Below, in pieces: positions 10,152 through 19,893 of a DNA stretch of 64,000 nt. The stretch comes from Paraburkholderia caffeinitolerans (GTDB taxonomy: Bacteria; Pseudomonadota; Gammaproteobacteria; Burkholderiales; Burkholderiaceae): contig NZ_CADIKL010000003.1 in the NCBI RefSeq assembly GCF_902859945.1, forward strand, positions 124,001-188,000. The letters are read 5' to 3'. The notes beneath the pieces are model-generated. The model did no database searches, was not told the DNA's origin, and saw only the letters and a list, made by a program, of their open reading frames with translations. The position numbers were made by a program, and so were the translations under genes. Positions within the stretch are counted from its first letter, which is position 1. The number at the start of each line of letters is the position of its first letter.

Positions 10152-10586
10152 ATGTCAACCGCCATCGATTTCGCCCAGCTTGCCGACGCTATCGGCGACG
10201 CCATCGTTATCTCGGACGCCGCCGGCGACATCACGTACTGGAATCCCGCCGCTACGCGCATGTTTGGCTTTACGCGCGACGAGGCAATGGGCAAGACGCT
10301 CGACCTGATCATTCCCGAGCGGCTGCGCGGCCGTCACTGGGACGGCTATCACAAGACGATGGCGTCGGGGCAGACGCGTTACGGCAACGACGTGCTGCGC
10401 GTGCCCGCCGTCGACAAGGACGGGCGTGCACTGTCCATCGCATTTACCGTTGCGCTGCTGCATGGGCAGCAAGGCGAGATCACGGGCATCGTGGCCGTGA
10501 TTCGCGACGAGACCGCACGTTTTCAGGAAGAGCGCAATCTGCGCAAGCGCATCAACGAGCTCGAAGCCCAGGCCCAACAGTCGTGA
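10152..10586 (+). CDS. Single PAS-domain protein in the oxalate operon
   Basis: 144 residues from ATG 10152. One PAS domain fills the protein: AIVISDAAGDITYWNPAATRMFG, then EAMGKTLDLIIPERLR and the C-terminal beta strands VAVIRDETARF. A short coiled tail (RNLRKRINELEAQAQ) follows. There is no kinase, cyclase or DNA-binding output domain, so it may sense redox, ligand or oxygen and act through a partner. It follows frc on the same strand about 100 bp downstream. Confidence 0.85.
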   Translation: MSTAIDFAQLADAIGDAIVISDAAGDITYWNPAATRMFGFTRDEAMGKTLDLIIPERLRGRHWDGYHKTMASGQTRYGNDVLRVPAVDKDGRALSIAFTVALLHGQQGEITGIVAVIRDETARFQEERNLRKRINELEAQAQQS

Positions 10587-10658
10587 GCCAATGAGCCAGC
10601 CTGCGGGCTGGCCTGAGATCGCCTGATTCCCCTATCCAGGTCCGCACGGAGCGCTTCG

Positions 10659-10919
10659 ATGCATACAGAAAGACTCGGACATTACGAGGTCGAACTCTCG
10701 GCCCGTCAATTCATACACAACGGCGGATGGGCGGCGTTTGCCGCCATCCACGGCCAGCAGGACGAGGACGACGAGCACGCAGCGCGCGCCGCCGTGTTCC
10801 CCGAGCAGCGCGTGGCCGACGAGACTGTTTTCGCCAGCGAGGCTGCCGCCATAGCGGGCGCCCGCGAGGCAGCGCTCGTCGTACTCGGCGATCTAGGGAC
10901 CGTCAACCCGCCGCGCTAG
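10659..10919 (+). CDS. Hypothetical protein, 86 aa
   Basis: Starts MHTERLGHYEVELSARQF. The alanine-rich middle is helical, with no membrane segment or known motif. It sits between the PAS gene and the transhydrogenase genes on the same strand, with codon use like its neighbours, so it may belong to the oxalate operon. Function not recognised. Confidence 0.55.
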   Translation: MHTERLGHYEVELSARQFIHNGGWAAFAAIHGQQDEDDEHAARAAVFPEQRVADETVFASEAAAIAGAREAALVVLGDLGTVNPPR

Positions 10920-11020
10920 CGGTTCCGGCGACACGCAACGAGACAATGCGCGGCGCAGGGCGCGACGCGCAAGACTCGTCGCACACGAACAATTTCAACA
11001 TCTGGGCTTTGCATGGGACC

Positions 11021-11046
11021 GGAGTAAGTGCTGAAGCGCTTACTCC
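11021..11046. promoter_or_regulatory. 26-bp stem-loop/palindrome upstream of pntA
   Basis: GGAGTAAGTGC, a TGAA loop and GCGCTTACTCC form 11-nt arms that pair fully (one G-U as RNA). There is no T-run, so it is not a standard terminator. It lies between the PAS/hypothetical genes and pntA, and could be an operator or an mRNA-processing hairpin. Confidence 0.45.
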
Positions 11047-11165
11047 GGCCGACACAGGAGACGTTTCATGACGACATGGCCACGCCATCGGCGCGCCAGG
11101 GGCCTTTGCGCCCCGCCGATTCCTCGCGCCAGCAATAGCGCTTCATCCACGCGCGGAGGTTCGAC

Positions 11166-12740
11166 ATGGCAATGACCATTGCGGTGCCCCGCGAAGCATT
11201 CGAAGACGAACGGCGCGTAGCGGCGACACCTGAAAGCGTCGCACAACTAATCAAGCTCGGCTACGAGATCGAGATCGAAGCCGGTGCGGGCGAGCGCGCG
11301 TCGTACAGCGACGAAGCGTATCGCAAGGCGGGCGCGTGCATCGTCGAAAACGCGGCCGAACTCTGGGCGCACGCCGACATCGTGTTCAAGGTGCGTCCGC
11401 CGTCGATCGAAGAGGCGCAGTGCCTGAAGACCGGCGCGACGCTCGTCAGCTTCATCTGGCCCGCGCAGAACGGCGCGCTGCTCGACGTGCTCGCCACGCG
11501 CAATGCAACGGTGCTCGCGATGGACTGCGTGCCGCGCATCTCGCGCGCGCAAAAGCTCGATGCGTTGAGCTCGATGGCGAACATGGCGGGCTATCGCGCG
11601 GTGATCGAAGCCGCGCAACATTTCGGACGCATCTTCACCGGGCAGATCACGGCGGCGGGCAAGATGCCGCCCGCCAAGGTGCTCGTGATCGGCGCGGGCG
11701 TGGCCGGTCTAGCGGCCATCGGCGCGGCGCGCGGACTGGGGGCCATTGTGCGCGCATTCGATACGCGGCCCGAAGTCGGGCAGCAGATCGAGAGCATGGG
11801 CGCCGAATTCCTGAGCGTGGACGTGGAGGAAGAAGGCGGCGGCGGTGGCGGCTACGCGAAGGTGATGAGCGCGAAGTTCATCGAAGCCGAGATGGCGCTG
11901 TTCAAGGCCCAGGCGAGCGAGGTGGACATCATCGTCACGACCGCGCTGATCCCGGGCAAGCCCGCGCCGCGCCTGATCGACGAAGAGATGGTCGCGTGCA
12001 TGCGCGCGGGCAGCGTGATCGTCGACATGGCGGCGGAGCAGGGCGGCAACTGCGAACTCACGCGCGCGGGCGAAGTGGTGCATGCGCACGGCGTGACGGT
12101 GATCGGCTATACCGATCTGCCGAGCCGCATGGCGAATCAGTCGAGCCAGCTCTATGCGACGAACCTGCGCCATCTGCTGACCGATCTCACGCCTGGTAAG
12201 GATGGCGAACTAAAGATCGACATGGAAGATGTCGTGCAGCGGGGCACCACGGTCATGGAGCAGGGCAAGCTCTGCTGGCCCGCGCCGCCGGTGCCGACGG
12301 CGGCGGTGGCTCCGGCCGCACCGGCGAAGACCGTGCAGCCAGCGACTTCCGCACATGGCGCAGGCCCGGACGCTGCCGCAACGCGTGGCCGCAGTGCATG
12401 GCCGCTCGTCACACTGGCAGTGGCCGCAGTGTTGCTGCTCGCGCTCGGCGCCGTCGCGCCGCCTGCGTTCGTGGCGCACTTCACGGTGTTCGTGCTGGCC
12501 GTCTTCGTGGGCTATCAGGTGGTCTGGAATGTAACGCCTTCGTTGCACACGCCGCTCATGAGCGTGACCAACGCCATTAGCGGGATCATCGTGATCGGTG
12601 CGCTGCTGAATCCCGGCGGTGCGGAAACGAGCACGGTCGTGAAGGTGCTCGCGGGCGTCGCGCTCGTGGTGGCGACAATCAATATTGCAGGCGGGTTCCT
12701 CGTGACCCAGCGCATGCTCAAGATGTTCCAACGGACCTAA
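11166..12740 (+). CDS. pntA: Proton-translocating NAD(P) transhydrogenase subunit alpha
   Basis: 524 residues. Domain I starts [19 protein letters not shown] and has the NAD-binding fold [21 protein letters not shown] at about residue 175, plus the mobile-loop region [17 protein letters not shown]. After a proline/alanine linker (about 375-410), four membrane segments form the alpha part of domain II. This is the fused PntA form, as in E. coli, not the split form. With PntB it uses proton motive force to make NADPH from NADH in the inner membrane. Its place between frc and the oxalate transporter suggests a role in oxalotrophic growth. Confidence 0.92.
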   Translation: MAMTIAVPREAFEDERRVAATPESVAQLIKLGYEIEIEAGAGERASYSDEAYRKAGACIVENAAELWAHADIVFKVRPPSIEEAQCLKTGATLVSFIWPAQNGALLDVLATRNATVLAMDCVPRISRAQKLDALSSMANMAGYRAVIEAAQHFGRIFTGQITAAGKMPPAKVLVIGAGVAGLAAIGAARGLGAIVRAFDTRPEVGQQIESMGAEFLSVDVEEEGGGGGGYAKVMSAKFIEAEMALFKAQASEVDIIVTTALIPGKPAPRLIDEEMVACMRAGSVIVDMAAEQGGNCELTRAGEVVHAHGVTVIGYTDLPSRMANQSSQLYATNLRHLLTDLTPGKDGELKIDMEDVVQRGTTVMEQGKLCWPAPPVPTAAVAPAAPAKTVQPATSAHGAGPDAAATRGRSAWPLVTLAVAAVLLLALGAVAPPAFVAHFTVFVLAVFVGYQVVWNVTPSLHTPLMSVTNAISGIIVIGALLNPGGAETSTVVKVLAGVALVVATINIAGGFLVTQRMLKMFQRT

Positions 12741-12753
12741 GGAGACTGAAGTC

Positions 12754-14148
12754 ATGCTTGGTGGAATCGGCAATATGGCGTGGCTCGGCTCGGCCACGCT
12801 CTTCATCCTCAGCCTGCGCGGGCTGAGTCATCCGGCTAGCGCCCGGCGCGGCAATCTCTTCGGCATCTGCGGGATGGCGATCGCCGTGCTCGCCACCCTG
12901 CTCGTCACGGGCGGGGCGGGGCTCGAAGTCGCGCTTGGCGCGGCGCTGGTGGGCGGCGGCATCGGCGCCGTGCTGGCACGGCGCGTGGAAATGACGCAAA
13001 TGCCGCAACTCGTGGCCGTGCTGCACAGCTTCGTCGGCCTTGCGGCAACGCTCATCGCCGTCGCGAGCTTTCTTTCGCCCGCCGCCGCCATGAGCGCCGT
13101 CGAGCGAGGGATTCACGACACGGAGATCTATATCGGCGCGTTCATCGGCACCGTGACGTTCAGCGGTTCGATCGTAGCGTTCCTCAAGTTGCAGGGCACG
13201 GTGGGCGGCAAGCCGCTCGTGCTGCCCGGCCGGCATCTGATGAACGCGGTGGCGCTCGCGGTGTGCATCGCGCTCGGTTATGTTTTCGTGGGCGCACCGG
13301 ATGGCCCGTATGCGCTCGCCGCGCTCGGCGCGATGTGCGCGATTGCGGCGGTGCTGGGCGTGCATCTCGTGATGGCGATCGGCGGCGCGGACATGCCGGT
13401 GGTGGTGTCCATGCTCAACAGCTATTCGGGCTGGGCGGCCGCGGCAACCGGCTTCATGCTCGATAACGACCTGCTGGTGACGACCGGTGCGCTGGTGGGC
13501 TCGAGCGGCGCGATCCTCAGCTACATTATGTGCCGCGCCATGAACCGCAGTTTCGTCTCGGTGATTCTCGGCGGCTTTGGCGCCGTGGCCAGCACGTCGA
13601 GCGCCGCGCCGCAGGGAGAAGTGGTGGCGACTTCGGTCGACGAGGTGGGTGCGTTGCTGCGCGACGCCTCCGAGGTCGTGATCGTGCCCGGTTATGGCAT
13701 GGCGGTCGCCCAGGCGCAGAGCACAATCAGCGAAATCACCCGCAGGCTGCGTGCGCAGGGCGTGCGCGTGCGCTTCGGCATCCATCCGGTTGCCGGGCGT
13801 TTGCCGGGCCATATGAACGTGCTGCTCGCCGAGGCGAAGGTGCCGTACGACATCGTGCTCGAAATGGACGAAATCAACGAGGACTTCACGAACACCGACG
13901 TCGTGCTCGTGATCGGCGCGAACGATATCGTGAATCCGGGCGCGCAGGAGGATGCGGGCAGCCCGATCGCCGGCATGCCGGTGCTCGAGGTGTGGAAGGC
14001 GCGCACCGTGGTGGTTTCCAAGCGCAGCATGGCGACGGGCTACGCGGGCGTCGACAATCCGCTCTTCTATAAGGAGAACACCCGAATGCTGTTTGGCGAC
14101 GCAAAGGGTAGTGTCGATGCTCTGCTCAGACAACTAGAAACGGCTTGA
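12754..14148 (+). CDS. pntB: Proton-translocating NAD(P) transhydrogenase subunit beta
   Basis: 464 residues, 13 bp after pntA. The first about 260 residues are hydrophobic helices with the channel segment [20 protein letters not shown]. The C-terminal NADP-binding domain III has the signature [14 protein letters not shown] and ends with [15 protein letters not shown]. Length matches E. coli PntB (462). It completes the membrane enzyme with PntA. Confidence 0.95.
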   Translation: MLGGIGNMAWLGSATLFILSLRGLSHPASARRGNLFGICGMAIAVLATLLVTGGAGLEVALGAALVGGGIGAVLARRVEMTQMPQLVAVLHSFVGLAATLIAVASFLSPAAAMSAVERGIHDTEIYIGAFIGTVTFSGSIVAFLKLQGTVGGKPLVLPGRHLMNAVALAVCIALGYVFVGAPDGPYALAALGAMCAIAAVLGVHLVMAIGGADMPVVVSMLNSYSGWAAAATGFMLDNDLLVTTGALVGSSGAILSYIMCRAMNRSFVSVILGGFGAVASTSSAAPQGEVVATSVDEVGALLRDASEVVIVPGYGMAVAQAQSTISEITRRLRAQGVRVRFGIHPVAGRLPGHMNVLLAEAKVPYDIVLEMDEINEDFTNTDVVLVIGANDIVNPGAQEDAGSPIAGMPVLEVWKARTVVVSKRSMATGYAGVDNPLFYKENTRMLFGDAKGSVDALLRQLETA

Positions 14149-14235
14149 CGAAGCAGTAGCGCGCGGCACGGCGAGACCCCGGCCGCGCGCAAGACCGCCG
14201 GGACTGGCGGATCACCGTACGACGGAGAGACAAAC

Positions 14236-15561
14236 GTGGCACAAACCGATCGCATCGACGCCCCTTATACGGCGCGGCGGCACAACCGCTGGGTGCAGCT
14301 CGTGGCCGGTGTCGCCTGTATGGGGCTAGTCGCCAATCTGCAGTATGCATGGACATTGTTTGTAGTGCCGATGGATTCGAAGCACCATTGGGGACAGGCT
14401 GCCATTCAGCTCGCGTTCTCGCTGTTCATCGTGACAGAGACGTGGCTCGTTCCCGTGGAAGGCTGGCTCGTGGACCGCTTTGGGCCGCGTCCGGTCGTGA
14501 TGGGCGGCGCATGCTGCGTGGCGCTTGGATGGGTGCTCGACGCGTGGGCGCCGGTATTGCCGGTGCTTTACCTGGCGGCGGTGATTTCGGGCATCGGCGC
14601 GGGATGCGTGTACGGCACGTGCGTGGGCACGGCGCTCAAATGGTTTCCGGACCGGCGCGGGCTCGCCGCGGGTATGACGGCGGCGGGCTTTGGCGCGGGC
14701 GCGGCGCTCACGGTCATTCCGATTGCGCGCATGATCCAGCATTCGGGTTACGAAACGGCCTTCGTCTTTTTCGGTTTGCTGCAAGGCGTGTGCATCATGG
14801 CGCTCGCGCTCGTGATGGTGCGCCCGAAGCCGCCCGCGCATGCGGCCGGCGTGCAGCGCGTGGTGGCTACGAAGACCGACTACACGACGCGGCAGATGAT
14901 CCGCGCGCCGCTGTTCTGGGTGATGTACGCGATGTTCGTGTGCGTCGCCACGGGCGGCATCATCGCTACCGCTCAGATCGGGCCGATTGCCAAGTCGTAC
15001 GGTTTCGCCTCGATGCCGGTGACGTTCATGAGCATGACGCTGCCGCTTTTGACGATGACGCTGTCGGTCAACAATCTGTGCAATGGATTCACGCGGCCGC
15101 TGTGCGGGCTTATTTCGGACCGGATCGGCCGTGAGAACACGATGTTCATCACCTTCCTCGGCGAAGGGCTCGCGTTACTCGGCCTGCGCTACTTCGGCCA
15201 CGACCCGTATCTCTTCATCCTGTTTTCGGGGCTCGTGTTCCTGTTTTACGGCGACATCTTCTCGAACTTCCCGGCCACCTGCGCCGACACCTTTGGCGCG
15301 CGCTACGCGGCGGGCAATGCTGGCACGCTTTATACGGCGAAGGGGACCGCTGCGCTGCTGGTGCCGGTTGCCACGCTGCTCGCAGTGCACGGCGGCTGGA
15401 ACACGGTGTTCGAATTCGCGGCCTGTATCGCAATGATGGCGGGGGTGTGCGCGAAGGTGGTGTTGCAGCCGATGCGGCGGCGCTGGATTTTCCAGTCTGC
15501 CAAGCCCGCTGGGCATGTTGACAGGGCGTTCGTTCGCAATCCGCTGGGCGCGGGCGAGTAG
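14236..15561 (+). CDS. oxlT: MFS oxalate/formate antiporter
   Basis: 441 residues with about 12 membrane segments. It resembles OxlT-family carriers: an N-terminal segment GVACMGLVANLQYAWTLF, the motif VDRFGPRPVVMG after helix 2, and the long first half ending before ATKTDYTTRQMIRAPLFWVM. The family exchanges external oxalate for internal formate. The position after oxc-frc-pnt supports this role. The exact substrate specificity is inferred. Confidence 0.85.
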   Translation: MAQTDRIDAPYTARRHNRWVQLVAGVACMGLVANLQYAWTLFVVPMDSKHHWGQAAIQLAFSLFIVTETWLVPVEGWLVDRFGPRPVVMGGACCVALGWVLDAWAPVLPVLYLAAVISGIGAGCVYGTCVGTALKWFPDRRGLAAGMTAAGFGAGAALTVIPIARMIQHSGYETAFVFFGLLQGVCIMALALVMVRPKPPAHAAGVQRVVATKTDYTTRQMIRAPLFWVMYAMFVCVATGGIIATAQIGPIAKSYGFASMPVTFMSMTLPLLTMTLSVNNLCNGFTRPLCGLISDRIGRENTMFITFLGEGLALLGLRYFGHDPYLFILFSGLVFLFYGDIFSNFPATCADTFGARYAAGNAGTLYTAKGTAALLVPVATLLAVHGGWNTVFEFAACIAMMAGVCAKVVLQPMRRRWIFQSAKPAGHVDRAFVRNPLGAGE

Positions 15562-15891
15562 TTAATAACGGGGCGGGCGGCTCGTGCTATCGGAATAGGG
15601 TGCTCCGCACGCCTGCGCGCCGCCGTCCGGGTGCGTGCGCAACCTTCGCATGAGCGCTGCCGCTGGCAACGCACGTACGCGCGCACGGCGCACCCGCCGG
15701 GAATCAGTGCGTGCCTGCACGCGGTGCGGGTCGGGCGCTTCGTTGGTGTCGTCCGCTGTGGATAGCGCCGCGTAGCGTCCCTCGGTCTGGCCGCGCTCGA
15801 TCCACTCGGCCGGCAATCGGGTCGCAATCAACCACGTCGCCGCGGCGCCGAAGCCCACGGCAATGATCGCGGCGATAACGACGATTTCCAT
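15562..15891 (-). CDS. Small membrane-anchored hypothetical protein
   Basis: About 109 residues from ATG 15891, preceded by GGAGCAGAA. An alternative ATG lies 18 bp upstream. The N-terminus MEIVVIAAIIAVGFGAAATW is one hydrophobic segment; the rest is arginine-rich and poorly conserved in appearance. The gene ends head to head with the transporter stop. Function unknown, and the C-terminal half may not be real coding sequence. Confidence 0.4.
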   Translation of the reverse strand: MEIVVIAAIIAVGFGAAATWLIATRLPAEWIERGQTEGRYAALSTADDTNEAPDPHRVQARTDSRRVRRARVRALPAAALMRRLRTHPDGGAQACGAPYSDSTSRPPRY

Positions 15892-16037
15892 TTCTGCTCC
15901 ATGTTTCATGGCTTGAACTCGTGCCGACGATGCGGTTCAGGCGCCGTTGGTTCGATTTCAATGTATACCACTAAACATAACGAGATGCTTTTGGAGTAAC
16001 GCACGTCCGTTCAGTCTTCAATCGGCGGGGAGCAGAG

Positions 16038-16390
16038 ATGAAGGTGACTTCAATCATGGTCGACGAGATCAACGCCATTTTGCTCGGCGCTCCGGATCCC
16101 GCGCACTACCTCAAGCGAACACAGGGTCAACCTTTCATCATCTATGGAATGGACGACCCGCAGCGCACCTATCTGGCGGTCGATCATTTCAGGAATCGCA
16201 GTCTTGGCGTGGCACCCACTTCCGCAGCAGAGATCGGGCACCGTGTGGGGGGTATGACAAGAAAAGAAGTCCTCTGGTCGCGAACTACGGCCTGCACTTC
16301 AACCCGCCAAATCAGCGAGTTTCATGGCAAGCACGCGGTGGTGCCGATCCGGTCGTGATTACGGCCAAATTGAGTGACTGGTGGATCTGA
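16038..16390 (+). pseudogene. Possible frameshifted small gene
   Basis: From ATG 16038 one frame reads a protein-like segment (ILLGAPDPAHYLKRTQGQPF) but degenerates after about residue 75. A second frame then reads a protein-like C-terminus (SPLVANYGLHFNPPNQRVSW) ending at 16390. This fits one gene of about 115 residues broken by a frameshift near 16250. No family was recognised. A strong terminator follows directly. Confidence 0.35.
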
Positions 16391-16397
16391 AGAAAAC

Positions 16398-16425
16398 AAA
16401 AAAGCCCGCAATTTGCGGGCTTTTT
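16398..16425. terminator. Bidirectional rho-independent terminator
   Basis: GCCCGCA/TGCGGGC stem with a three-base loop, flanked by six A on the left and five T on the right. It can end the small gene on the plus strand and the tRNA-Leu on the minus strand. Confidence 0.85.
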
Positions 16426-16450
16426 GATGAAACCGTTACTTGAAGAAGCG

Positions 16451-16537
16451 TGGTGCCCAGGAGAGGACTCGAACCTCCACAGTGTTGCCACCGCCAGGAC
16501 CTGAACCTGGTGCGTCTACCAATTCCGCCACCTGGGC
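16451..16537 (-). tRNA. tRNA-Leu (CAG)
   Basis: On the minus strand the acceptor GCCCAGG pairs with CCTGGGC. The anticodon loop TTCAGGT gives anticodon CAG, the long class II variable arm is present (GGTGGCAACACTG region), and the T-arm is GGTTCGAGTCC. CCA is encoded (16451-16453). Confidence 0.95.
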
Positions 16538-16702
16538 ACGTCTTCAAGCTAGACAGCGATTATAGCGTGTTTGCGAGCGCTGTCAATCAATGTTTTCAAA
16601 AAATCTTCACATCGCGAAAGATCTGTATCCGCGTGCGGGAAGCCGCGAAACATTCGGCGCAGTGTGCTCATATTGAGCTGCGGATCGTGCTGCGCGGAAA
16701 CG

Positions 16703-16731
16703 AAAAAAGCCGGCATAAAGCCGGCTTTTTT
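16703..16731. terminator. Rho-independent terminator after second tRNA-Leu
   Basis: GCCGGC/GCCGGC stem with an ATAAA loop, six A on the left and six T on the right. It lies just downstream of the minus-strand tRNA-Leu at 16738-16824. Confidence 0.85.
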
Positions 16732-16737
16732 GAATCT

Positions 16738-16824
16738 TGGTGCCCAAGAGAGGACTCGAACCTCCACAGTGTTGCCACCGCCAGGACCTGAACCTGGTGC
16801 GTCTACCAATTCCGCCACCTGGGC
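16738..16824 (-). tRNA. tRNA-Leu (CAG), second copy
   Basis: Almost identical to the copy at 16451-16537. One acceptor-stem change (CTTGGGC for CCTGGGC at the 3' side) keeps a G-U pair. Anticodon CAG, encoded CCA. Each copy has its own terminator, so this is a tandem duplication with separate transcript ends. Confidence 0.95.
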
Positions 16825-17032
16825 AAGGTGTCGCTTACTACTTGCTGCTGCGCTTGTTGTGCAGCAGAGAACGAGATTCTAGCGCGTCTGTAGGACCTGT
16901 CAAGGCCCTTTTGAGGAAGTTTGAGAAAAAAGTGCACTCCTGGCGTTGGTCGTGAGTCCGGCGCGTGAGGCGCGTGCAGCGGGCATCCGCAAGCTTCCAC
17001 GCTGAATTGCTGGGCGCGGCTCGGGTGTTAGA

Positions 17033-19621
17033 ATGCCTCGCAGCAAGACCGGGCGCGGCATGATTTCCCGTGTCCGCGCACTATCCGTTGTCCACGCCAC
17101 GAGAACAACCATCGACAAGCCCTTGAGCAAATATCCCTATCCGATTCCCAGCCGCGAAGAGATTCTCGGCGTGCTGCGGACCAGCGAATCGCCCTGTACC
17201 GCGAACGATATCGCCGAGGCTCTCGCCATCAAGCGCCAGGAGCGTGAAGGGTTTTTCAGGCGGCTCGCTGCGATGGAGCGCGACGGGCAGATCCGGCTCG
17301 ACTCGCGCGGCCATTATCAGCTTGCGCATCCTTCCAACTTTGTCGCGGGCCGCGTCCAGGGCCATCGTGACGGCTACGGCTTCCTCGTGCGCGACGACGG
17401 CCAGGACGATCTGTTTCTGCCGCAAGGCGAGATGCAGAAGGTCATGCACAACGACCGCGTGCTCGCGCGCATCGTCGGGTACGACCGCCGCGGGCGTCCG
17501 GAAGGGCATATCGTCGAGGTCACGGACCGCGCGAACCGCAGCGTGATCGGGCGGCTCTTGAACGAAAACGGCGCGCTCATCGTCGCGCCCGAAGACAAGC
17601 GCATCGGCCACGACATCCTCGTCACGCAGAACGCGAAGAAGGCCAAGGTCGGGCAAGTGGTGGTGGTCGAGCTCACCGACTTCCCGAGCCGCCACTCGCA
17701 GCCGCTCGGCCGCGTGCTGGAGGTGCTCGGCGACATCGACGATCCCGGCATGGAGATCGAGATCGCCGTGCGCAAGTACGGTGTGCCGCACGAGTTCAGT
17801 CAGCCCGCGCTCGACGAGGCCGCGAAGCTGCCCGACGCCGTGCGTCCGACCGATATCCGCTATCGCGTCGATCTGCGCGACGTGCCGCTCGTCACCATCG
17901 ACGGCGAAGATGCGCGCGACTTCGACGACGCTGTTTACTGCGAACCGATGAAGGTCGGGCGCGGTGACGGCTTCCGTCTGCTCGTGGCCATCGCGGACGT
18001 CTCGCACTATGTGCAGCCGGGCGGCGGGCTCGATGTGGACGCCATCGAGCGCAGCACCTCGGTGTACTTCCCGCGCCGCGTGATTCCGATGCTGCCCGAG
18101 AAGCTCTCGAACGGGCTGTGCTCGCTCAATCCGCACGTGGACCGCTGCGTGCTCGTGTGCGACATGGTCATCACCGCGCGCGGCGAGATCAAGGCGTATC
18201 AGTTCTACCCAGGTGTGATGCATTCGGCTGCGCGCCTCACGTATACCGAGGTCGCCGCGGTGCTCAAGAACACCAAGGGGCCGGAGGCGACGCGGCGTGC
18301 GACGCTGATGCCGCATCTGCAGAACCTCTATGGCGTCTACAAGTCGCTGTTCGCGGCGCGCCAGAAACGCGGCGCGATCGACTTCGATACGACCGAGACA
18401 TATATCGTCTGCAATGCGCAGGGCAAGATCGAGCAGATCGTGCCGCGCCAGCGCAACGATGCGCACAAGCTGATCGAAGAGTGCATGCTCGCGGCCAACG
18501 TCTGCGCGGCGGACTTCATGAAGCGCAACAAGCATCCGGGCCTGTACCGGGTGCACGCGGGGCCGAGCGCGGAAAAGCTCGAGAACCTGCGCACCTTCCT
18601 GCGCGGCATGGGTCTTTCGCTGGGCGGCGGCGACACGCCTCACGCGAGCGATTACGCGGCGCTGATGGCGCACATCCGCGACCGGCCCGATGCGCAGATG
18701 CTGCAAACGATGCTGCTCCGTTCGATGCAGCAGGCCGTCTACAGCCCGGACAACATCGGCCACTTCGGCCTTGCTTACGAGGCCTACGCTCACTTCACGA
18801 GCCCGATTCGCCGCTATCCCGACCTGCTCACGCACCGCTCGATCTACGCGATCCTGCAGGGCAAGAAGTATCAGCCGGCGGCGCCCGAAGGCGTCGAGCT
18901 CAACACGGCCCTCTCGCCGCGCGCCCGCGCGATGCAGGCAGAGGACGAGGCGAAGCGCGGCAAGCGCGCACGCGGCGCGAATACGGCAATCTGGGAAGAA
19001 CTTGGCCTGCACTGCTCGGCCAACGAGCGCCGCGCCGATGAAGCCTCGCGCGACGTCGAAGCCTGGCTCAAGTGCTATTTCATGCGCGACAAGCTTGGCG
19101 AGGAATATGGCGGCATGGTGAGCGGCGTGACGTCGTTCGGCATTTTCGTGCAGCTCGATTCGCTGTTCATCGAAGGCCTTGTGCATGTGACGGAACTCGG
19201 CTCGGACTATTTCCAGTACGACGAGATCAAGAACGAGTTGCGCGGCGAGCGTACCGGCATCCGCTATCGTCTTTCGGACCGCGTGCGCGTGCAGGTGAGC
19301 CGCGTCGATCTCGATGCGCGCAAGATCGATTTCCGCCTCGTGCGCGATACGCCGGTCAAACCCGCTCTGAATCGCGGCGGGCAAGGCCAGCAGGAACGTG
19401 GTGGGCCGCAAGAGGGTGGTGGTCCGCGCGTGCGTTCGATGCAGCAGGGCCAGGGGGGGCAAGGCGGCCAGGCCGGAGACGCTCGGCGCAAGAAGGCCGC
19501 GCCGGCGCAGAGCGCGGCCGTGAAGGAAGCGCGCGCGGCGCGCAGCGCGGCGAAGACCGCGAAGAAGCGCGCAGCGTCGAAATCGGCGGCCAAGAATCCG
19601 GTATCGCGCAAGAAGCGCTGA
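17033..19621 (+). CDS. rnr: Ribonuclease R
   Basis: 862 residues if ATG 17033 is used. A TTG at 17123 would begin SKYPYPIPSREEIL, where similarity to the family seems to start, so the start is uncertain. Domains in order: helix-turn-helix (about 40-95), cold-shock domains (about 110-245), the RNB catalytic domain with GEDARDFDDAVYCE (metal-binding aspartates), an S1 domain (MVSGVTSFGIFVQLDSL) and a lysine/alanine-rich basic tail. It is a processive 3'-5' exoribonuclease for structured RNA. Followed by rlmB, as in other proteobacteria. Confidence 0.95.
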   Translation: MPRSKTGRGMISRVRALSVVHATRTTIDKPLSKYPYPIPSREEILGVLRTSESPCTANDIAEALAIKRQEREGFFRRLAAMERDGQIRLDSRGHYQLAHPSNFVAGRVQGHRDGYGFLVRDDGQDDLFLPQGEMQKVMHNDRVLARIVGYDRRGRPEGHIVEVTDRANRSVIGRLLNENGALIVAPEDKRIGHDILVTQNAKKAKVGQVVVVELTDFPSRHSQPLGRVLEVLGDIDDPGMEIEIAVRKYGVPHEFSQPALDEAAKLPDAVRPTDIRYRVDLRDVPLVTIDGEDARDFDDAVYCEPMKVGRGDGFRLLVAIADVSHYVQPGGGLDVDAIERSTSVYFPRRVIPMLPEKLSNGLCSLNPHVDRCVLVCDMVITARGEIKAYQFYPGVMHSAARLTYTEVAAVLKNTKGPEATRRATLMPHLQNLYGVYKSLFAARQKRGAIDFDTTETYIVCNAQGKIEQIVPRQRNDAHKLIEECMLAANVCAADFMKRNKHPGLYRVHAGPSAEKLENLRTFLRGMGLSLGGGDTPHASDYAALMAHIRDRPDAQMLQTMLLRSMQQAVYSPDNIGHFGLAYEAYAHFTSPIRRYPDLLTHRSIYAILQGKKYQPAAPEGVELNTALSPRARAMQAEDEAKRGKRARGANTAIWEELGLHCSANERRADEASRDVEAWLKCYFMRDKLGEEYGGMVSGVTSFGIFVQLDSLFIEGLVHVTELGSDYFQYDEIKNELRGERTGIRYRLSDRVRVQVSRVDLDARKIDFRLVRDTPVKPALNRGGQGQQERGGPQEGGGPRVRSMQQGQGGQGGQAGDARRKKAAPAQSAAVKEARAARSAAKTAKKRAASKSAAKNPVSRKKR

Positions 19622-19893
19622 AGCCACGTTGCGCGCGAGAGCGCGCAACGTGGGTAGCAACCATGCGCCGCGCCGCGAATGCCGCGCGGCGCATGCACGT
19701 TTAATAGACACGCCGGGCTTGTCGCCTCGGTGGCCATCGAAATGGCCAGCGACGCGGGCAGGGCGTACCCGGACCGCGCGTCGGCCGGCAGAATCACACT
19801 CGTTCGCGGCGCGAGGCTCAAAACACGAGACTCAACGCACAAGGCCGCAGGCCACGTGCGCTGCGAACCGCTCATCAGAGGTTGTATCCAGTC

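Noticed and set aside
16451..16824. Integration site at the tandem tRNA-Leu genes
   Set aside because: No integrase or phage-like gene lies beside them. The repeat is explained by duplication of the tRNA itself.
17081..19711. 876-residue open frame on the minus strand across rnr
   Set aside because: It is the GC-rich antisense shadow of a strongly supported rnr gene. It has no domain pattern and is arginine/alanine-rich in a way typical of such shadows.
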